A DNA stretch of 64,000 bases from Ovis canadensis (Eukaryota > Chordata > Mammalia > Artiodactyla > Bovidae), in assembly GCF_042477335.2 (NCBI RefSeq), contig NC_091260.1, positions 62,335,501-62,399,500 on the forward strand, in the 5' to 3' direction. This document shows positions 12,186 to 23,241 of the stretch, piece by piece. Positions within the stretch are counted from its first letter, which is position 1, and every line of letters starts with the position of its first letter. Position numbers and translations under genes: made by a program. The notes beneath the pieces are model-generated. The model worked only from the letters and a program-made list of their open reading frames with translations. It was not told the origin of the DNA and ran no database searches.

Positions 12186-12463
12186 AGAGAGGGAGAGGGT
12201 GGGATGATTTGGGAGAATGGCATTGAAACATGTATACTATCATATAAGAAATGAATCGCCAGTCTATGTTTGATGCAGGATACAGGATGCTTGGGGCTGG
12301 CGCATGGGGAAGATCCAGAGAGATGATATGGGGTGGGATGTGGGAGGGAGGTTCATGTTTGGGAACTCATGTATACCCGTGGTGGATTCATGTCAATGTG
12401 TGGCAAAACCAATACAGTATTGTAAAGTAAAATAAAGTAAAAATAAAAATTAAAAAAAAAGAA
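12186..12463 (+). mobile_element. Ruminant L1 3' end (L1-BT type)
   Basis: Matches the ruminant L1 3'UTR: gagggtgggatgatttggg, then gatgcttggggctgg, ggtggattcatgtcaatg and gcaaaaccaatacag, finishing in an A-rich tail (12421-12463). Strongly 5'-truncated. Confidence 0.88.
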
Positions 12464-12529
12464 GCCTGCCTCATAGAGTACTAGAGCAACTTTCTAAAGC
12501 TAAAGCTTCATACTATAGAAAGATGTTAT

Positions 12530-12742
12530 CTTCCTAGGTGGCACTGTGGTAAGAACCTACCTGCCCATGCAGATGTAAGATCATCAACCCAGGTGATCCT
12601 TGGGTTGGGAAGATCCCCTGGAGAAGGGAATGACAACCCACTCCAGCATTCTTGCGTGGAGAATCCCATGGACAGAGGAACCTGGTGGGCTACACTCCAT
12701 GGGGTTGCAAAGAGTCAGACACAGCTGAAGCAATTTAGTATG
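12530..12742 (+). mobile_element. Bov-tA SINE
   Basis: Sense orientation. The head is diverged; the body is well kept from agatcccctggagaaggg to gttgcaaagagtcagacac. Confidence 0.88.
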
Positions 12743-12815
12743 CATGGATGGAAAGATGTGCTACTGTCCTTTAGGACGTAGTGAATGCTTTGGATTTGAG
12801 AACTTAATGTGTTAT

Positions 12816-13419
12816 GGAAACAGTGTCAGACTTTATTTTTTGGGGCTCCAAAATCACTGCAGGTGGTGACTGCAGCCGTGAAATTAAAAGATGCTTACTC
12901 CTTGGAAGAAAAGTTATGACCAACCTAGATAGCATATCCAAAAGCAGAGACATTACTTTGCCGACGAAGGTCCATCTAGTCAAGGCTATGGTTTTTCCTG
13001 TGGTCATGTACGGATGTGAGAGTTGGACTGTGAAGAAGGCTGAGCACAGAAAAATTGATGCTTTTGAACTGTGGTGCTGGAGAAGACTCTTGAGAGTCCC
13101 TTGAACTGCAAAGAGATTCAATCAATCCATTCCTGGGATTTCTTTGGAAGGAGTGATGCTAAAGCTGAAACTCCAGTACTTTGGCCACCTCATGCGAATA
13201 GTTGGCTCATTGGAAAAGACTCTGATGCTGGGAGGGATTGAGGGCAGGAGGAGAAGGGGACGACAGAGGATAAGATGGCTGGATGGCATCACGGACTCGA
13301 TGGACGTGAGTCTGAGTGAACTCCGGGAGTTGGTGATGGACAGGGGGACCTGGCATGCTGCGTTTCATGGGGTCGCAAAAAGTTGGACATGACTGAGCAA
13401 CTGAACTGAATTGAACTGA
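12816..13419 (+). mobile_element. BovB LINE 3' end with TSD
   Basis: The copy begins within the codons for ETVSDF and runs through the ORF2 C-terminus to a short CTGAA tail. The word aatgtgttat occurs at 12806-12815 and at 13420-13429, a perfect 10-bp TSD that fixes both ends. The frame is open at 12814-13104 and 13144-13392, separated by a stop and a small deletion. Confidence 0.95.
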
Positions 13420-13686
13420 AATGTGTTATCAGCAGGAAGAATGCTTGGATCTTAGAAACAAAGGGGAGAAACAATAGTGGTTCCATTCACCAAAACTCTG
13501 GAGTGTTTTGTGCTCTGTGTACCTGGAATTGTCTTCTCCATGAGTTGGAGTCTCTGGTCCCCCAAAAAAGGCATGATGTTAGGAAAGGAGCAAGGGTCTC
13601 ATTAGACTATAAACTTTGGCTGCTGCTTGAACATCCTGGACTCCTTGTGTCCAGGGACAGCAAGTAAAAATAGGAATCACTGTCAT

Positions 13687-13955
13687 TTGTTGTTCAGCCT
13701 CCCAGTCATGTCTGACCCTTTGCGACTCCTGGGACTGCAGCATGCCAGGCCTCTGTGTCCCTTACATCTCCAGGAGTTTGTCCAAGTTCTCGGCCAGTGA
13801 CTCAGTGATGCTGTCCAACCATCTCATTTTTCTGTTGCCCTTTTCTCCTTCTGCCTTCAATTTATCCCCACATCAGGGGCTTTTCCAATGAGTCAACTAT
13901 TGGCATCAGGTGACCAAAGTGTTGGAGCTTCAGTTTCAGTCCTTCCAATGGAGGG
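13687..13955 (-). mobile_element. BovB LINE 3' end, inverted, short
   Basis: Reverse complement of the last ~270 bases of BovB (tgttgttcagcctcccagtc to ttcagtccttccaatgg). It lies tail-to-tail with the copy at 12816-13419. Confidence 0.88.
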
Positions 13956-15726
13956 GTGACAAATTCTGACTAGCAGGAAGGGGAGGCTACATATAACAGG
14001 GTCTGACAGCAATATGCAGAAATGAGCTTTGTGAACATTTCGGTTCCCACTGGTCCTCTCACCCTGGAGCCCTTAGAACAATAAGTCAGTAGCTTTAGTT
14101 ATTACTGTTATCTCCATTACCATCATTCCATGCTTCTTATTTGTCAGTTGCAATGGTCTTCTTGTATTCAAACTTTATTCTTCTTATCTTTCTACAGGAA
14201 ACACATATGCACACACACACAGGCTTAAGAATCCTCTTTTAAAAGAGTTATGGCATGCATCCTCTTAAAGTTCCTGTGAAAACAAAGGTGATTCTAAACA
14301 TAAATACCGCATTTACCATAAAAACAGGTGTTACAAGAAAGGGGATATATACTTTATTGATTGTATATTACCATGTGAGTAATATAGGCATGAGCAATGA
14401 TAACTTCTTTCAGTATTTGTATCAGTTTGCAGACTTTATTTTCAGGAACTTCATTTAATCCATGAGGATATTAATGAGACTTATAAGAACTGCTAAAACC
14501 TTAGTTAATTATTGGTATGCTTTCAATTATTTGAATATATTGGACATGAATAATTAATTTTTTAGTTCTCATTTTAATATTTTTCATTATCGAGCTTAAA
14601 GAAATTTTCTGCTCCCTCCATGAGACACACACATATACACACACACATGAACAGAATCAGAGGCTTTGCTATCATACTTTCTATTCCCTCTCACTATATT
14701 CTGTAATGTTAAGGGAAATTTGAAAGGAACTCATTTTATTTGGAGCCTAAAATATGTTGTAACCATCATCTCATTTAGTCCTACCAACACACTGAGTGGT
14801 TGTCATCACCATCCACAGTGGTAAAGAGATTAATCAATAAATCTAAGGGAAAAAAAAAGTTCTCAATTACAGAACTGTAGAGTCAGGAATTAAGTTCGGG
14901 CCTGACTCCAAAGGTCACGCCTTTCTCTCTATAACTTATCTCCTTTTCCATTATACTATTAGAATCATCAACCAATGAATGTGTATGAACTTAGCAGTGT
15001 ATATTACAGTGACATGTTTATACATTTTATTAGCATTAAAAAGCTAATGGTTATTGCTATATTACTGAAATATATGTTGCATAGTCTTAATGGTTATTGC
15101 AATATTAATAAGGTATAAAAGAATATTCTTAGTGGTGATTGCCATTTTAAGAAGATATATGAAGAAGTTTATAGGCTACAAAAGAAATAAATATACTAAA
15201 GGAAAACACTGTCATAATGCATATTCCAAGAGTAACACAGCTTGAATGGTTATAGATTACAAAAGTCATTTCACTGGAAAATAATTTTAATGTCTAATAA
15301 ACTTAAAATGATAGAGAAGAAAGATATACTTTAAAGGACTCCCTGTCATCAGGCGAGCCCTGCTTCAATCCATCTACTAGAATTCTCTTCTTCCTAAAAT
15401 ATAGTTTGGAAAGTATTAAATCAGTCTTCCAAGTCACTGAAGTTCCATTTCATTCAGTAGTGAAAAAAAAATAAATAAATAAGGTCCATTTCCGGTAACT
15501 TGATGTAACAAGCCAATCATTACCTGACTCATCTAAATTTCTAATTTCTAAACTGATTTTCTTTTTTGGAATAAATTTTATTGACTCACTGTGCATGTAA
15601 ATTTTAGTTACATATTATCTCTTCTCCTAGATTACCACTGTCTGCATGTACATAAAATAGTTCTTCTATCTGTGAAGATTGTTAACACCTTGTTCCTATC
15701 TTATTTTGTCAACAAGCTTGCATTAG
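13956..15726. other. Unassigned AT-rich sequence
   Basis: Contains short AC-repeat patches (near 14210-14221 and 14625-14648). No gene or nameable repeat is seen. A 67-codon frame at 14255-14458 has no features. Confidence 0.5.
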
Positions 15727-16690
15727 TTCTGTTTAGTCACTCAGTCATGCCCAACTCTCTGCAACCCCATGCCAGGACTCTCTGTCCATCACCAACTCCT
15801 GGAGCTTGTTCAAACTCATGTCCTTTGAGTCAGAGATGCCAACCAACCATCTCATTCTCTGTCATCCCCTTCTCCTCCTGCCTTCAATCTTTCCCATCAT
15901 CAGGGTCGTTTCAAATGAGCCAGTTCTTCGCATCAGATGGTCAAAGTATTGGAGCTTCAGCTTCAGCATCAGTCCTTCCAATGAATATTTAGGATTGATT
16001 TCCTATTATGATTGACTGCTTTGATCTCCTCACAGTCCAAGGAACTCTCAAGAGTCATCTCCAATATCACAGTTCAAAAGCATCAATTCTTTAGTGTTCA
16101 GCTTTCTTTATGGTCCAACTCTCACATCCATACATGGCTACTGGCAAAATCATAGCTTTGACTAGATGGATCTTTGTCGGCAAAGTAATATCTCTGCTTT
16201 TTAATATGCTTTTTAGATTGGTCATAGCTTTTCTTCCAAGGAGCAAGAATCTTTTAATCTCATGGCTGCAGTCACCATCTGCAGTGATTTTGGAGCCCAA
16301 GAAAATAAAATCCCTCAGTGTTTCCATTGTTTCCCCATCTATTTGCCATGAAGTGATGGGACTGGATGCCATGATCTTAGTTTTTTGAATATTGAGTTTT
16401 AAGCTTTATCACTCTCTTACTTTCATCAAGAGGTTCTTCAGTTCCTCTTTGCTTTCTGCCATAAGGGTGGTGTCATCTGCATATCTGAGGTTGATATTTT
16501 TCCCAGCAATCTTGATTCCAGCTTGTGTTTCATCCAGCTCGGCATTTCACATGATGTACTCTGCATATAAGTTAAATAAGCAAGGTGGCAATACTCAGCC
16601 TTGACATACTCCTTTTCCAATTTGGTGCCAGTCCATTGTTCCTTGTATTGGTCTAAGTGTTGCCTCTTGAACTGCATACATATTTCTCAG
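15727..16690 (-). mobile_element. BovB LINE, inverted, ~0.96 kb
   Basis: Antisense BovB from the tail (left) into the RT domain (right). The minus strand encodes the C-terminal region at 16091-16372 (SSPITSWQIDGE, LGSKITADGDCSHEIK, YGCESWT). Further upstream in element sense it encodes a degraded YADD region (about 16440-16680). Multiple stops and frameshifts are present. Confidence 0.93.
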
Positions 16691-17452
16691 TTCACATTAG
16701 AAACATTTCTAAATATTGTTTGAAATTGAATTTTCAGTACACATTTTAATTGTGTATTACTGATATGTAGGAATACAATTAAGAAAAGATGCCATTAGAC
16801 TGAAGTGGTTTCAATCCACTGGTAGTTTATGTAAACAAAATCTAAGGTACAGTCAATACACTCAAATCCCAGGGAAAAAACTTAAGAGCAACTAGTACAG
16901 ACGGCCAACTAGGCTTTCCTAAATAAGGCAACTGCTTAAGCAATAGTGACTCAAATAATTTATTAATATTTGCTTTGCCTTCTAGTCTTCTTTTTAAAAG
17001 ACTTTCATCTCATTTCTGTCTGTGGAGTTCTCCTAACCAATTTTGGTTTGCTTTGCCTGGTTGGAATTATATTTGCTCAAATAAAATATTAGGAATTCTA
17101 ATATGGTTCAGTTTATCTTTTGATAGATTTTTTATTTAAAGTTGCTTTTTCTAATGATATTATAACAATGAAAAATGTCCTTTACTTAGAATTTTCCTTG
17201 TATAATATTTTAAAAATACCTCTACCTCCTATGGGGCAATTTAGACCATTTTACTGATTACACTTTTCAGTGTATTAAAGACTAATTTCTACTATTATAA
17301 TTTGTGTCTTTCTATACTCCATCATTTATGGTTTTTTTCTCCCTGATATCTTTGGAATTTGGATGTTTCTTTAGTTTCCCACCCATTCACATACTGGTTT
17401 AAAATTTATACACTCTTGTTCTTTTTTTTTTTAAAGTCTAATTTTGAAATTG
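16691..17452. other. Unassigned AT-rich sequence
   Basis: Nothing certain. T-rich wording around 17040-17440 resembles antisense old L1, but I cannot align it by eye. Confidence 0.4.
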
Positions 17453-17652
17453 CTTCCCCAATGGCTCAGCAGGTAAAATATCCACCTGATGTGGATTTGA
17501 TCCCTGAATTGAGATGATCCCTTGGAGTAGGAAATGGCAACCCACTATAGTATTCTTGTCTGAAAAATTTCATGGAGAGAGGAACCATGGATTGTAGAAC
17601 AATGGGCTACAATCCATGGGACTGCAGAAAGTTGAACAAACATAGATTGAAC
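17453..17652 (+). mobile_element. Bov-tA SINE, diverged
   Basis: Sense orientation: head cttccccaatggctcagcagg, middle gatcccttggagtaggaaatggc, end ccatgggactgcagaaagttg. Confidence 0.85.
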
Positions 17653-18637
17653 AGAACGCAGCAGAGTCCTAGAGCTAACAAATTTTAAAAAATGATGTGT
17701 GCAATCCTAAAATAATCTACTCCAGGGCAGCACATATTTGGATACAGTACAATAGGTAACCAATTTCTTTCCTCACCAATCCCTATGATTGTTTAATGTT
17801 TCAACAACTAGCCTACATATTGATAGACCAGGATCTGACAGCTTTTAAAAACTTCTCATTGTATTTAGTTACCTGCAGTTTCACTAAGATATGCCCACAT
17901 GATGATTTATCTCATTGAATTCTTGTGCCTTTTGAATCTGAGAAGTCATTTCTTTCAACAAATTATTCCTTTGCCTTCTCTCCAGTCTTTCTATTTCCTC
18001 CTGCTTTCAACAACACTGGCTAGGCTATCCCCTAGATCATTATAGTCTCTTTTCTATTTTTCCTTGTATTGTAATATGCATCAGTCTCGGGTCTTTCTAT
18101 TTTTTTACCTGAATTGAAATTAAATCCACTGATTTAAATGTAATAAGCTTATAAGTTTTACTCTATAACATGCTTAGATATATCACAAATGAATTTAAAC
18201 TGATCTTTTCTCTTTTGGTTTCTATGTTTGATTTTCTTGTAAGTTTAGTTAATTTCTTTGTTTTAAATAGATTAAACATTGTTACTTATTTTACTTACTA
18301 ATAAATGACTCATGACATATTTTCCTTTTCTTACCTTTGGCCTAGATAATAATTCTTTCTCAGTACTATATATATTGCAAATTATTTCTTCCTATATAGA
18401 TTTTTAAACCTTTGAATATGCAAGTCCTTTGCTCTATATTGTTGCTTTCTGTATTGATATAGTTAAATCTGGGTGTGTTCAACACTTCTTTCCAGTACTT
18501 TTTGAGTTTTTCTATTTATGATTATTAGCTTTGTAATTTCAATTAACATTTGTGTATTCAAAATAAAAATCTAAATTTCTTTTCCTATATGCAGAAGCTA
18601 TTACACAACATGAATTTCTGAATGACTAATATTTATT
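17653..18637. other. Unassigned AT-rich sequence, possibly old antisense L1
   Basis: T-rich, with phrases reminiscent of antisense ancient L1 3' sequence. No confident assignment and no gene-like frame. Confidence 0.35.
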
Positions 18638-18645
18638 CCACAGAT

Positions 18646-19331
18646 TAAAGCTCGACATTCAGAAAACTAAGATCATGGCATCTGGTCCCATCACTTCATG
18701 GGAAATAGATGGGGAAGCAGTGTCAGACTTTATTTTTTGGGCTCCAAAATCACTGCAGATGGAGATTGCAGCCATGAAATTAAAAGACGCTTACTCCTTG
18801 GAAGAAAAGTTATGACCAACCTAGATAGCATATTCAAAAGCAGAGACATTACTTTGCCAACAAAGGTCCATTTAGTCAAGGCTATGGTTTTCCCAGTGGT
18901 CATGTATGGATGTGAGAGTTGGACTGTGAAGAAAGCTGAGCGCCGAAGAATTGATGCTTTTGAACTGTGGTGTTGGAGAAGACTCTTGAGAGTCCCTTGG
19001 ACTACAAGGAGATCCAACCAGTCCATCCTAAAGGAGATCAGTCCTGGGTGTTCATTGGAAGGACTGATACTAAAGCTGAAACTCCAGTACTTTGGCCACC
19101 TCATGCGAAGTGTTGACTCATTGGAAAAGACTCTGATGCTGGGAGGGATTGGGGGCAGGAGGAGTAGGGGACGACGGAGCATGAGATGGCTGCATGGCAT
19201 CACTGACTCGATGGATGTGAGTTTGAGTGATTCCGGCAGTTGGTGATGGACAGGGAGGCCTGGAGTGCTGCGATTCATGGGGTTGCAAAGAGTCGGACAC
19301 AACTGAGTGACTGAAATGAACTGAACTGATC
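18646..19331 (+). mobile_element. BovB LINE 3' end with TSD
   Basis: The copy starts within the codons for KLDIQKTKIMASGPITSW and ends in the CTGAA tail. It is flanked by ccacagat at 18638-18645 and 19332-19339. A 182-codon frame (18698-19246) covers most of the ORF2 C-terminal domain without interruption, so the copy is relatively young. The antisense strand also stays open for about 200 codons (18730-19335). Confidence 0.94.
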
Positions 19332-19339
19332 CCACAGAT

Positions 19340-20059
19340 ATGAAATGTCAAATTTATGATATAATAAATTTCCACGTGGGTGGGAAAAAAATAACTAGTA
19401 TGAGCTGCTGGCTTTCCCCCAAAATGGGAATACTTCAGGCTTGAGATGACAGAGAAATATGTGGATCTGGAAAACTGACACAAAAATCTGTGTGAAAGCT
19501 CTTTAGAAATAGGAGGCATTTAAGAAAAAAATGTCATCCCAGGATACAGTGTGCATGTTTGAGGGGCTGACAAAAGAAGACAACAGAAAATGGAAAATCT
19601 TTCCATGCACTTAAAAAATTTTGGACTGTTCTATTACCACTTGCAATACATTATATATTTTGTTACATATATGAAATATTGAAGTGATAATTCAATACAT
19701 TAAGAAAATATCTTGATAAATTTTGTTTCATATTTGTGACTTTAAAAATATATTTGATCAGAAGGAATGTAAAGGAACATTCTATTAATACCTTAAGATG
19801 CCTATATTACACATACTGAAAACAATCATCAAAATTCACGGAGTTACTAAAATTCATTTCTCTTAAACTTGAAAAAAATTTATAAAAGCATGTCTGTCAC
19901 AACTGCTATTGCTTTTAGTTAAGCCCTATGAATATTTTAAACCAAGAAAAAAGTGCTGTAAGAGAATGCTGCAATATCTGCTAGAAAAAGAAGAGAATTA
20001 ACTTTTTAATTATTTTTAGACTTTATCAGCCACATTATAAATCCATCAGGTGCAGCAAG
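19340..20059. other. Unassigned AT-rich sequence
   Basis: No gene, RNA gene or nameable repeat is seen. The next feature, an old L1, begins near 20060. Confidence 0.5.
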
Positions 20060-20228
20060 TCATTTTATGGATATTGATAAAGTGATTCTAAAGTTTACAT
20101 GGAGAAGCAAAAGACCCTGAATAGCCAATACTATATCGAAGGAGAAGAATGGACTTGTAGGACAGATTCAACCATACTTCAAGTCCTACTATAAAACTAT
20201 AGTAATTAACATGATGTAGTATTGATGA

Positions 20229-20415
20229 GGGCTCACCTGGTGGCTCAGACAGTAAAGAATCCGCCTCCAATGTGGGAAACGTGAGTTCAATCCCTGGATT
20301 GGGAAGATCCCCTGGAGGAGGGCATGGCAACTCAATCCAGTATTCTTACCTGGAGAATCCCCATGGACAGAGGAGCCTGGTCCCAAGAGTCAGACATGCC
20401 TGAGTGACTAAATAC
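20229..20415 (+). mobile_element. Bov-tA SINE inside old L1
   Basis: Head ctcacctggtggctcagac, body agatcccctggaggagggc, degraded 3' end. Flanks agtattgatga (20218-20228) and agtactgatga (20416-20426) are an 11-bp TSD with one mismatch, made from L1 sequence. Confidence 0.93.
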
Positions 20416-20716
20416 AGTACTGATGAAAGAACAGGCAAATATGTCACAAGTGTCACAAACTAGAGACCCCAGAAGTAGATCTACATAAATATAGTGAACG
20501 GATTTTTGTTAAATAGCAAAGGCAATGCAATGGAGCAAACAAAGATAGTCTCTTCATCTTTGCAAAAAATGGTGCTGGAATGACTGGTTGTTCACATGAG
20601 TACCTGAATGTAGAAATACCTTATAACCTTCTCAAATTAACTCAAAAGGGAGCACAGATGTAAATGTAAAATACAAAACTGTAAAACTCCTAGAAGTAAT
20701 AAGAGAAAGCCTACAT

Positions 20717-21015
20717 ATATATGTGTTAGTATACTGTATTGGTGTTTTATAACGGACTTTTGGACTCAGAGGGAGAGGGAGAGGGTGGGATGATTTGGGA
20801 GAATGGGAATTCTAACATGTATACTATCATGTAAGAATTGAATCGCCAGTCCATGTCTGACGTAGGGTGCAGCATGCTTGGGGCTGGTGCATGGGGATGA
20901 CCCAGAGAGATGTTGTGGGGAGGGAAGTGGGAGGGGGGGGTCATGTTTGGGGACGCATGTAAGAATTAAAGATTTTAAAATTAAAAAAAATAAATAAAAA
21001 ATTTAAAAAAAAAAG
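20717..21015 (+). mobile_element. Younger ruminant L1 3' end inside old L1
   Basis: Ruminant L1 3'UTR (gagggtgggatgatttggg; gcatgcttggggctgg) with an A-rich tail at 20970-21014. The word agagaaagcctacat flanks it at 20702-20716 and 21016-21030, a perfect 15-bp TSD cut from the host L1. Confidence 0.94.
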
Positions 21016-21057
21016 AGAGAAAGCCTACATGATTTTAGGTATGGGGATGCCTTTTTA

Positions 21058-21248
21058 TTTATTTTTTAATATTAATTTATTTGGCTGTGCCAGGTCTTAG
21101 TTGCAGCATGCGGGATCTTTTGTTGCCTTTCATTGCACCATGCTGGCTTCTCTCTAGTTGTGGCAGGGGCTTAGTTACCCCACAGGATGTGGGATCTTAC
21201 TTCCCCAGCCAGGGATCTAACCTGTGCTCCGTGCATTGGAAACTGTAT
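21058..21248 (-). mobile_element. CHR-type SINE, 3' part (split element)
   Basis: Antisense tRNA-Glu-derived CHR SINE: A/T tail at the left (ttatttattttttaat), then ggctgtgccaggtcttag and the tRNA-like ccagggatctaacctgtg. It breaks at about 21248, where the pseudogene begins. Its 5' end reappears at 23223-23241. The flanks gatgccttttta (21046-21057) and gattccttttta (23242-23253) match at 11 of 12 positions and are read as its TSD. Confidence 0.85.
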
Positions 21249-22713
21249 TTTTTTTTTTCAAATCCACTTTTATTATCCTTTTTCTCCTCACATACAGAAC
21301 TTTTACACATACTGAATTTCTTGTATCTGTAAAATTATTTGATGTTGGTCACGTACCATTTAACCCCTAAAACTTTGCTGGCATAAAAATATGACAGTTA
21401 ACCAGTCAATCTATAAAATATTTACATAGCACAGTACATTAAGTTTTAGACACTTGGCAATTAAGCCACATAAAAATTGGACAAGACCCCCAACCTACAT
21501 GTTCAGAATCAGGTGTTCACAGTTCCTATCTGGTGACTGTACATGTGTCAAAAGGCAGCAGAGGCAACAGGCAGTTACCTCAAAGGACATGGACCACTGT
21601 TATCTGGAAGCACACTATGTCATCCCAGTGTCATGTACCACTCCACCTTTCTCTAAGGCGGTCTCATAATTCTGCAATGGCAGGTCTGGCTGATACAAAA
21701 TGAAGACAGACAACAAAACATTTACTTTGTGGAGACGTCCTAACTCCTACTACGCGTGCATGGTGATCTTGAATGCAACTCGTCCTAAAAACTTATCATG
21801 GTCATTCTGAGTTTTTAGGTCGGGTGATCTCAACTGTTACTTTTTTTACATCACCATCACTACCAAAGCTGAGCTGGACAGCAACTAGAGACTGCACATA
21901 GCTCCCATGCAGTTTTGTTTTGTTTTCCATAGTATGGAAATATTTTAAATCTATCTTTCCATTGGGAGGATAAGTTGATAGAACTGCTGTGCTTTCACAT
22001 TTTGCAATACAGTCTATCCTTGATTCTCCTTGAGGCTTTAATACAATTATTCTGCTAATTTTCACAAGGATACAAGGGTTTCCTGATTGGTAGCCAAATG
22101 TGGGATCATCCATACCACAGTATGCTTCAAGTAAGGAAAGAGGAAACTGACATGCTGTGTATTCTGGACCCTTCTGCTCAAAAGTTTCTATTGGCACAAT
22201 CTGTGAGATTCTTCTGTTCTTCTAAGCCAAATGGCTTAGGTCATCAATGTACGCTTGATGAGATACTGAATCAGACAGGCTGAATGAAAAATCCAACGCT
22301 GGCACTGGTTTTGGAAAAACCACAAGTCCAGGACTAGGAATCTGGTCACGATATTTTGGAACCGTCTTCCTTCAGAGTCTGAAGCATGGCCCACATCCCG
22401 CGAATGGAAAGAGTGCAACCAGGAACCCATAAAAGACTGGAGAGAAGAGCAAGGTCAAACCCCAGCTCTTGGCGGTGCGCCCCAGGAACTCTCCGGTGGT
22501 CTGGTTGTGATTCCACTCGGCCAGACTCCGGTTGAAGGACTTCTTGTTTCTCTTCTTCATGGTGTGTGTGCTTACTGCCAGGGGAGCGGCGGGGCGGAAG
22601 CTGTGAGGAGGATGGAGGTGCATCCCTGTTATAGAGCAGAGCAGCCCTGAAACGTTGGCAGAATGCGCATCGGCGGAGGAAACCTCCTCAATGCAGTGAG
22701 CGTTCAAGCAGGA
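21249..22713 (-). pseudogene. ATP1B3P: Processed pseudogene of ATP1B3 (Na+/K+-ATPase beta-3 subunit)
   Basis: The minus strand reads as a spliced ATP1B3 mRNA. A 5'UTR-like segment lies at 22561-22713. A start codon lies at 22560-22558, with an N-terminus related to the beta-3 cytoplasmic tail ([22 protein letters not shown]) followed by the single transmembrane helix ([13 protein letters not shown]). The extracellular domain includes [32 protein letters not shown] and the end DKFLGRVAFKIT. The stop lies at 21752-21750. A 3'UTR with an AATAAA signal (complement of tttatt near 21270-21276) leads to an A-tail, seen as the T-run at 21249-21259. There are no introns. Damage includes a frameshift just after the membrane segment (near 22400), in-frame stops in the next 200 bases, and a small deletion with frameshift near 21802-21825. 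The parent encodes an assembly and trafficking subunit of the sodium pump; this copy cannot make it. Confidence 0.95.
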
Positions 22714-22719
22714 GTGTAT

Positions 22720-22870
22720 TCTTTACTATTATTATTATTTTTATTATTGAGGGATAATTGCTTTACAAAACTTCATTGTTTTCTTTCAAACCTCAACATG
22801 AATTAGCCATCTCCCCTCCCTTTTGAGCCTCCCTCCCATCTCCCTTCCCATCCCACCCCTCTAGGAAAGT
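22720..22870 (-). mobile_element. L1 3'UTR fragment, inverted
   Basis: Antisense ruminant or old L1 3' sequence: attgagggataattgctttac, then the pyrimidine-rich gagcctccctcccatctccc. It abuts the 5' end of the ATP1B3 pseudogene. Confidence 0.7.
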
Positions 22871-22887
22871 TATTCTTAACTGCTGGT

Positions 22888-23222
22888 GTTTGTTGTTCAG
22901 TCACTAAGGTGTGTCCGAGTTTTTGCAACCCTGTGGACTGCAGCATGCTAGAATTCCCTGTCCTTCACTCTAACCCAGGGTTTGCTCAAACTCATGTCCA
23001 TTGAGTCAGTGATGTCATCCAAGCATTACATCCTCTGTCGTCCCCTTCTCCCCCTACCCTCAGTCTTTCCCAATATCAGAGTCTTTTCCAATGAATTGGC
23101 TCTAGGAATCAGGTGACCAAAGTATTGGAATTTTAACTTCAGCATCTGTCCTCCCAATGAATATTCAGGGTTGATTTCCTTTAGGATTATCTGGTTTGAT
23201 CTCCTTGCTGTCCAAAGGGCTC
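22888..23222 (-). mobile_element. BovB LINE 3' end, inverted
   Basis: Reverse complement of the BovB tail and ORF2 C-terminus (gttgttcagtcactaagg to gatctccttgctgtccaa). A 66-codon minus-strand frame at 23026-23226 encodes the ARRSNQ..LKEINPEYS..FGHL stretch. It ends against the 5' remnant of the split CHR SINE. Confidence 0.9.
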
Positions 23223-23241
23223 TCACCAGGGAAGTTCTGAC
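23223..23241 (-). mobile_element. CHR SINE 5' remnant (other half of split element)
   Basis: The word caccagggaagttc is the complement of the CHR 5' end (gaacttccctggtg). It is immediately followed by the 12-base TSD copy and then by old L1 sequence. This is the missing end of the SINE at 21058-21248. Confidence 0.75.

Noticed and set aside
18698-19246. 182-codon open frame as a host gene
   Set aside because: It is the BovB ORF2 C-terminus inside a LINE copy with TSD and CTGAA tail; the same peptide recurs in many copies.
21802-22197. 131-codon ATP1B3-like frame as an active sodium-pump gene
   Set aside because: The coding sequence is intronless, has a poly(A) tail and contains stops and frameshifts on both sides of this frame.
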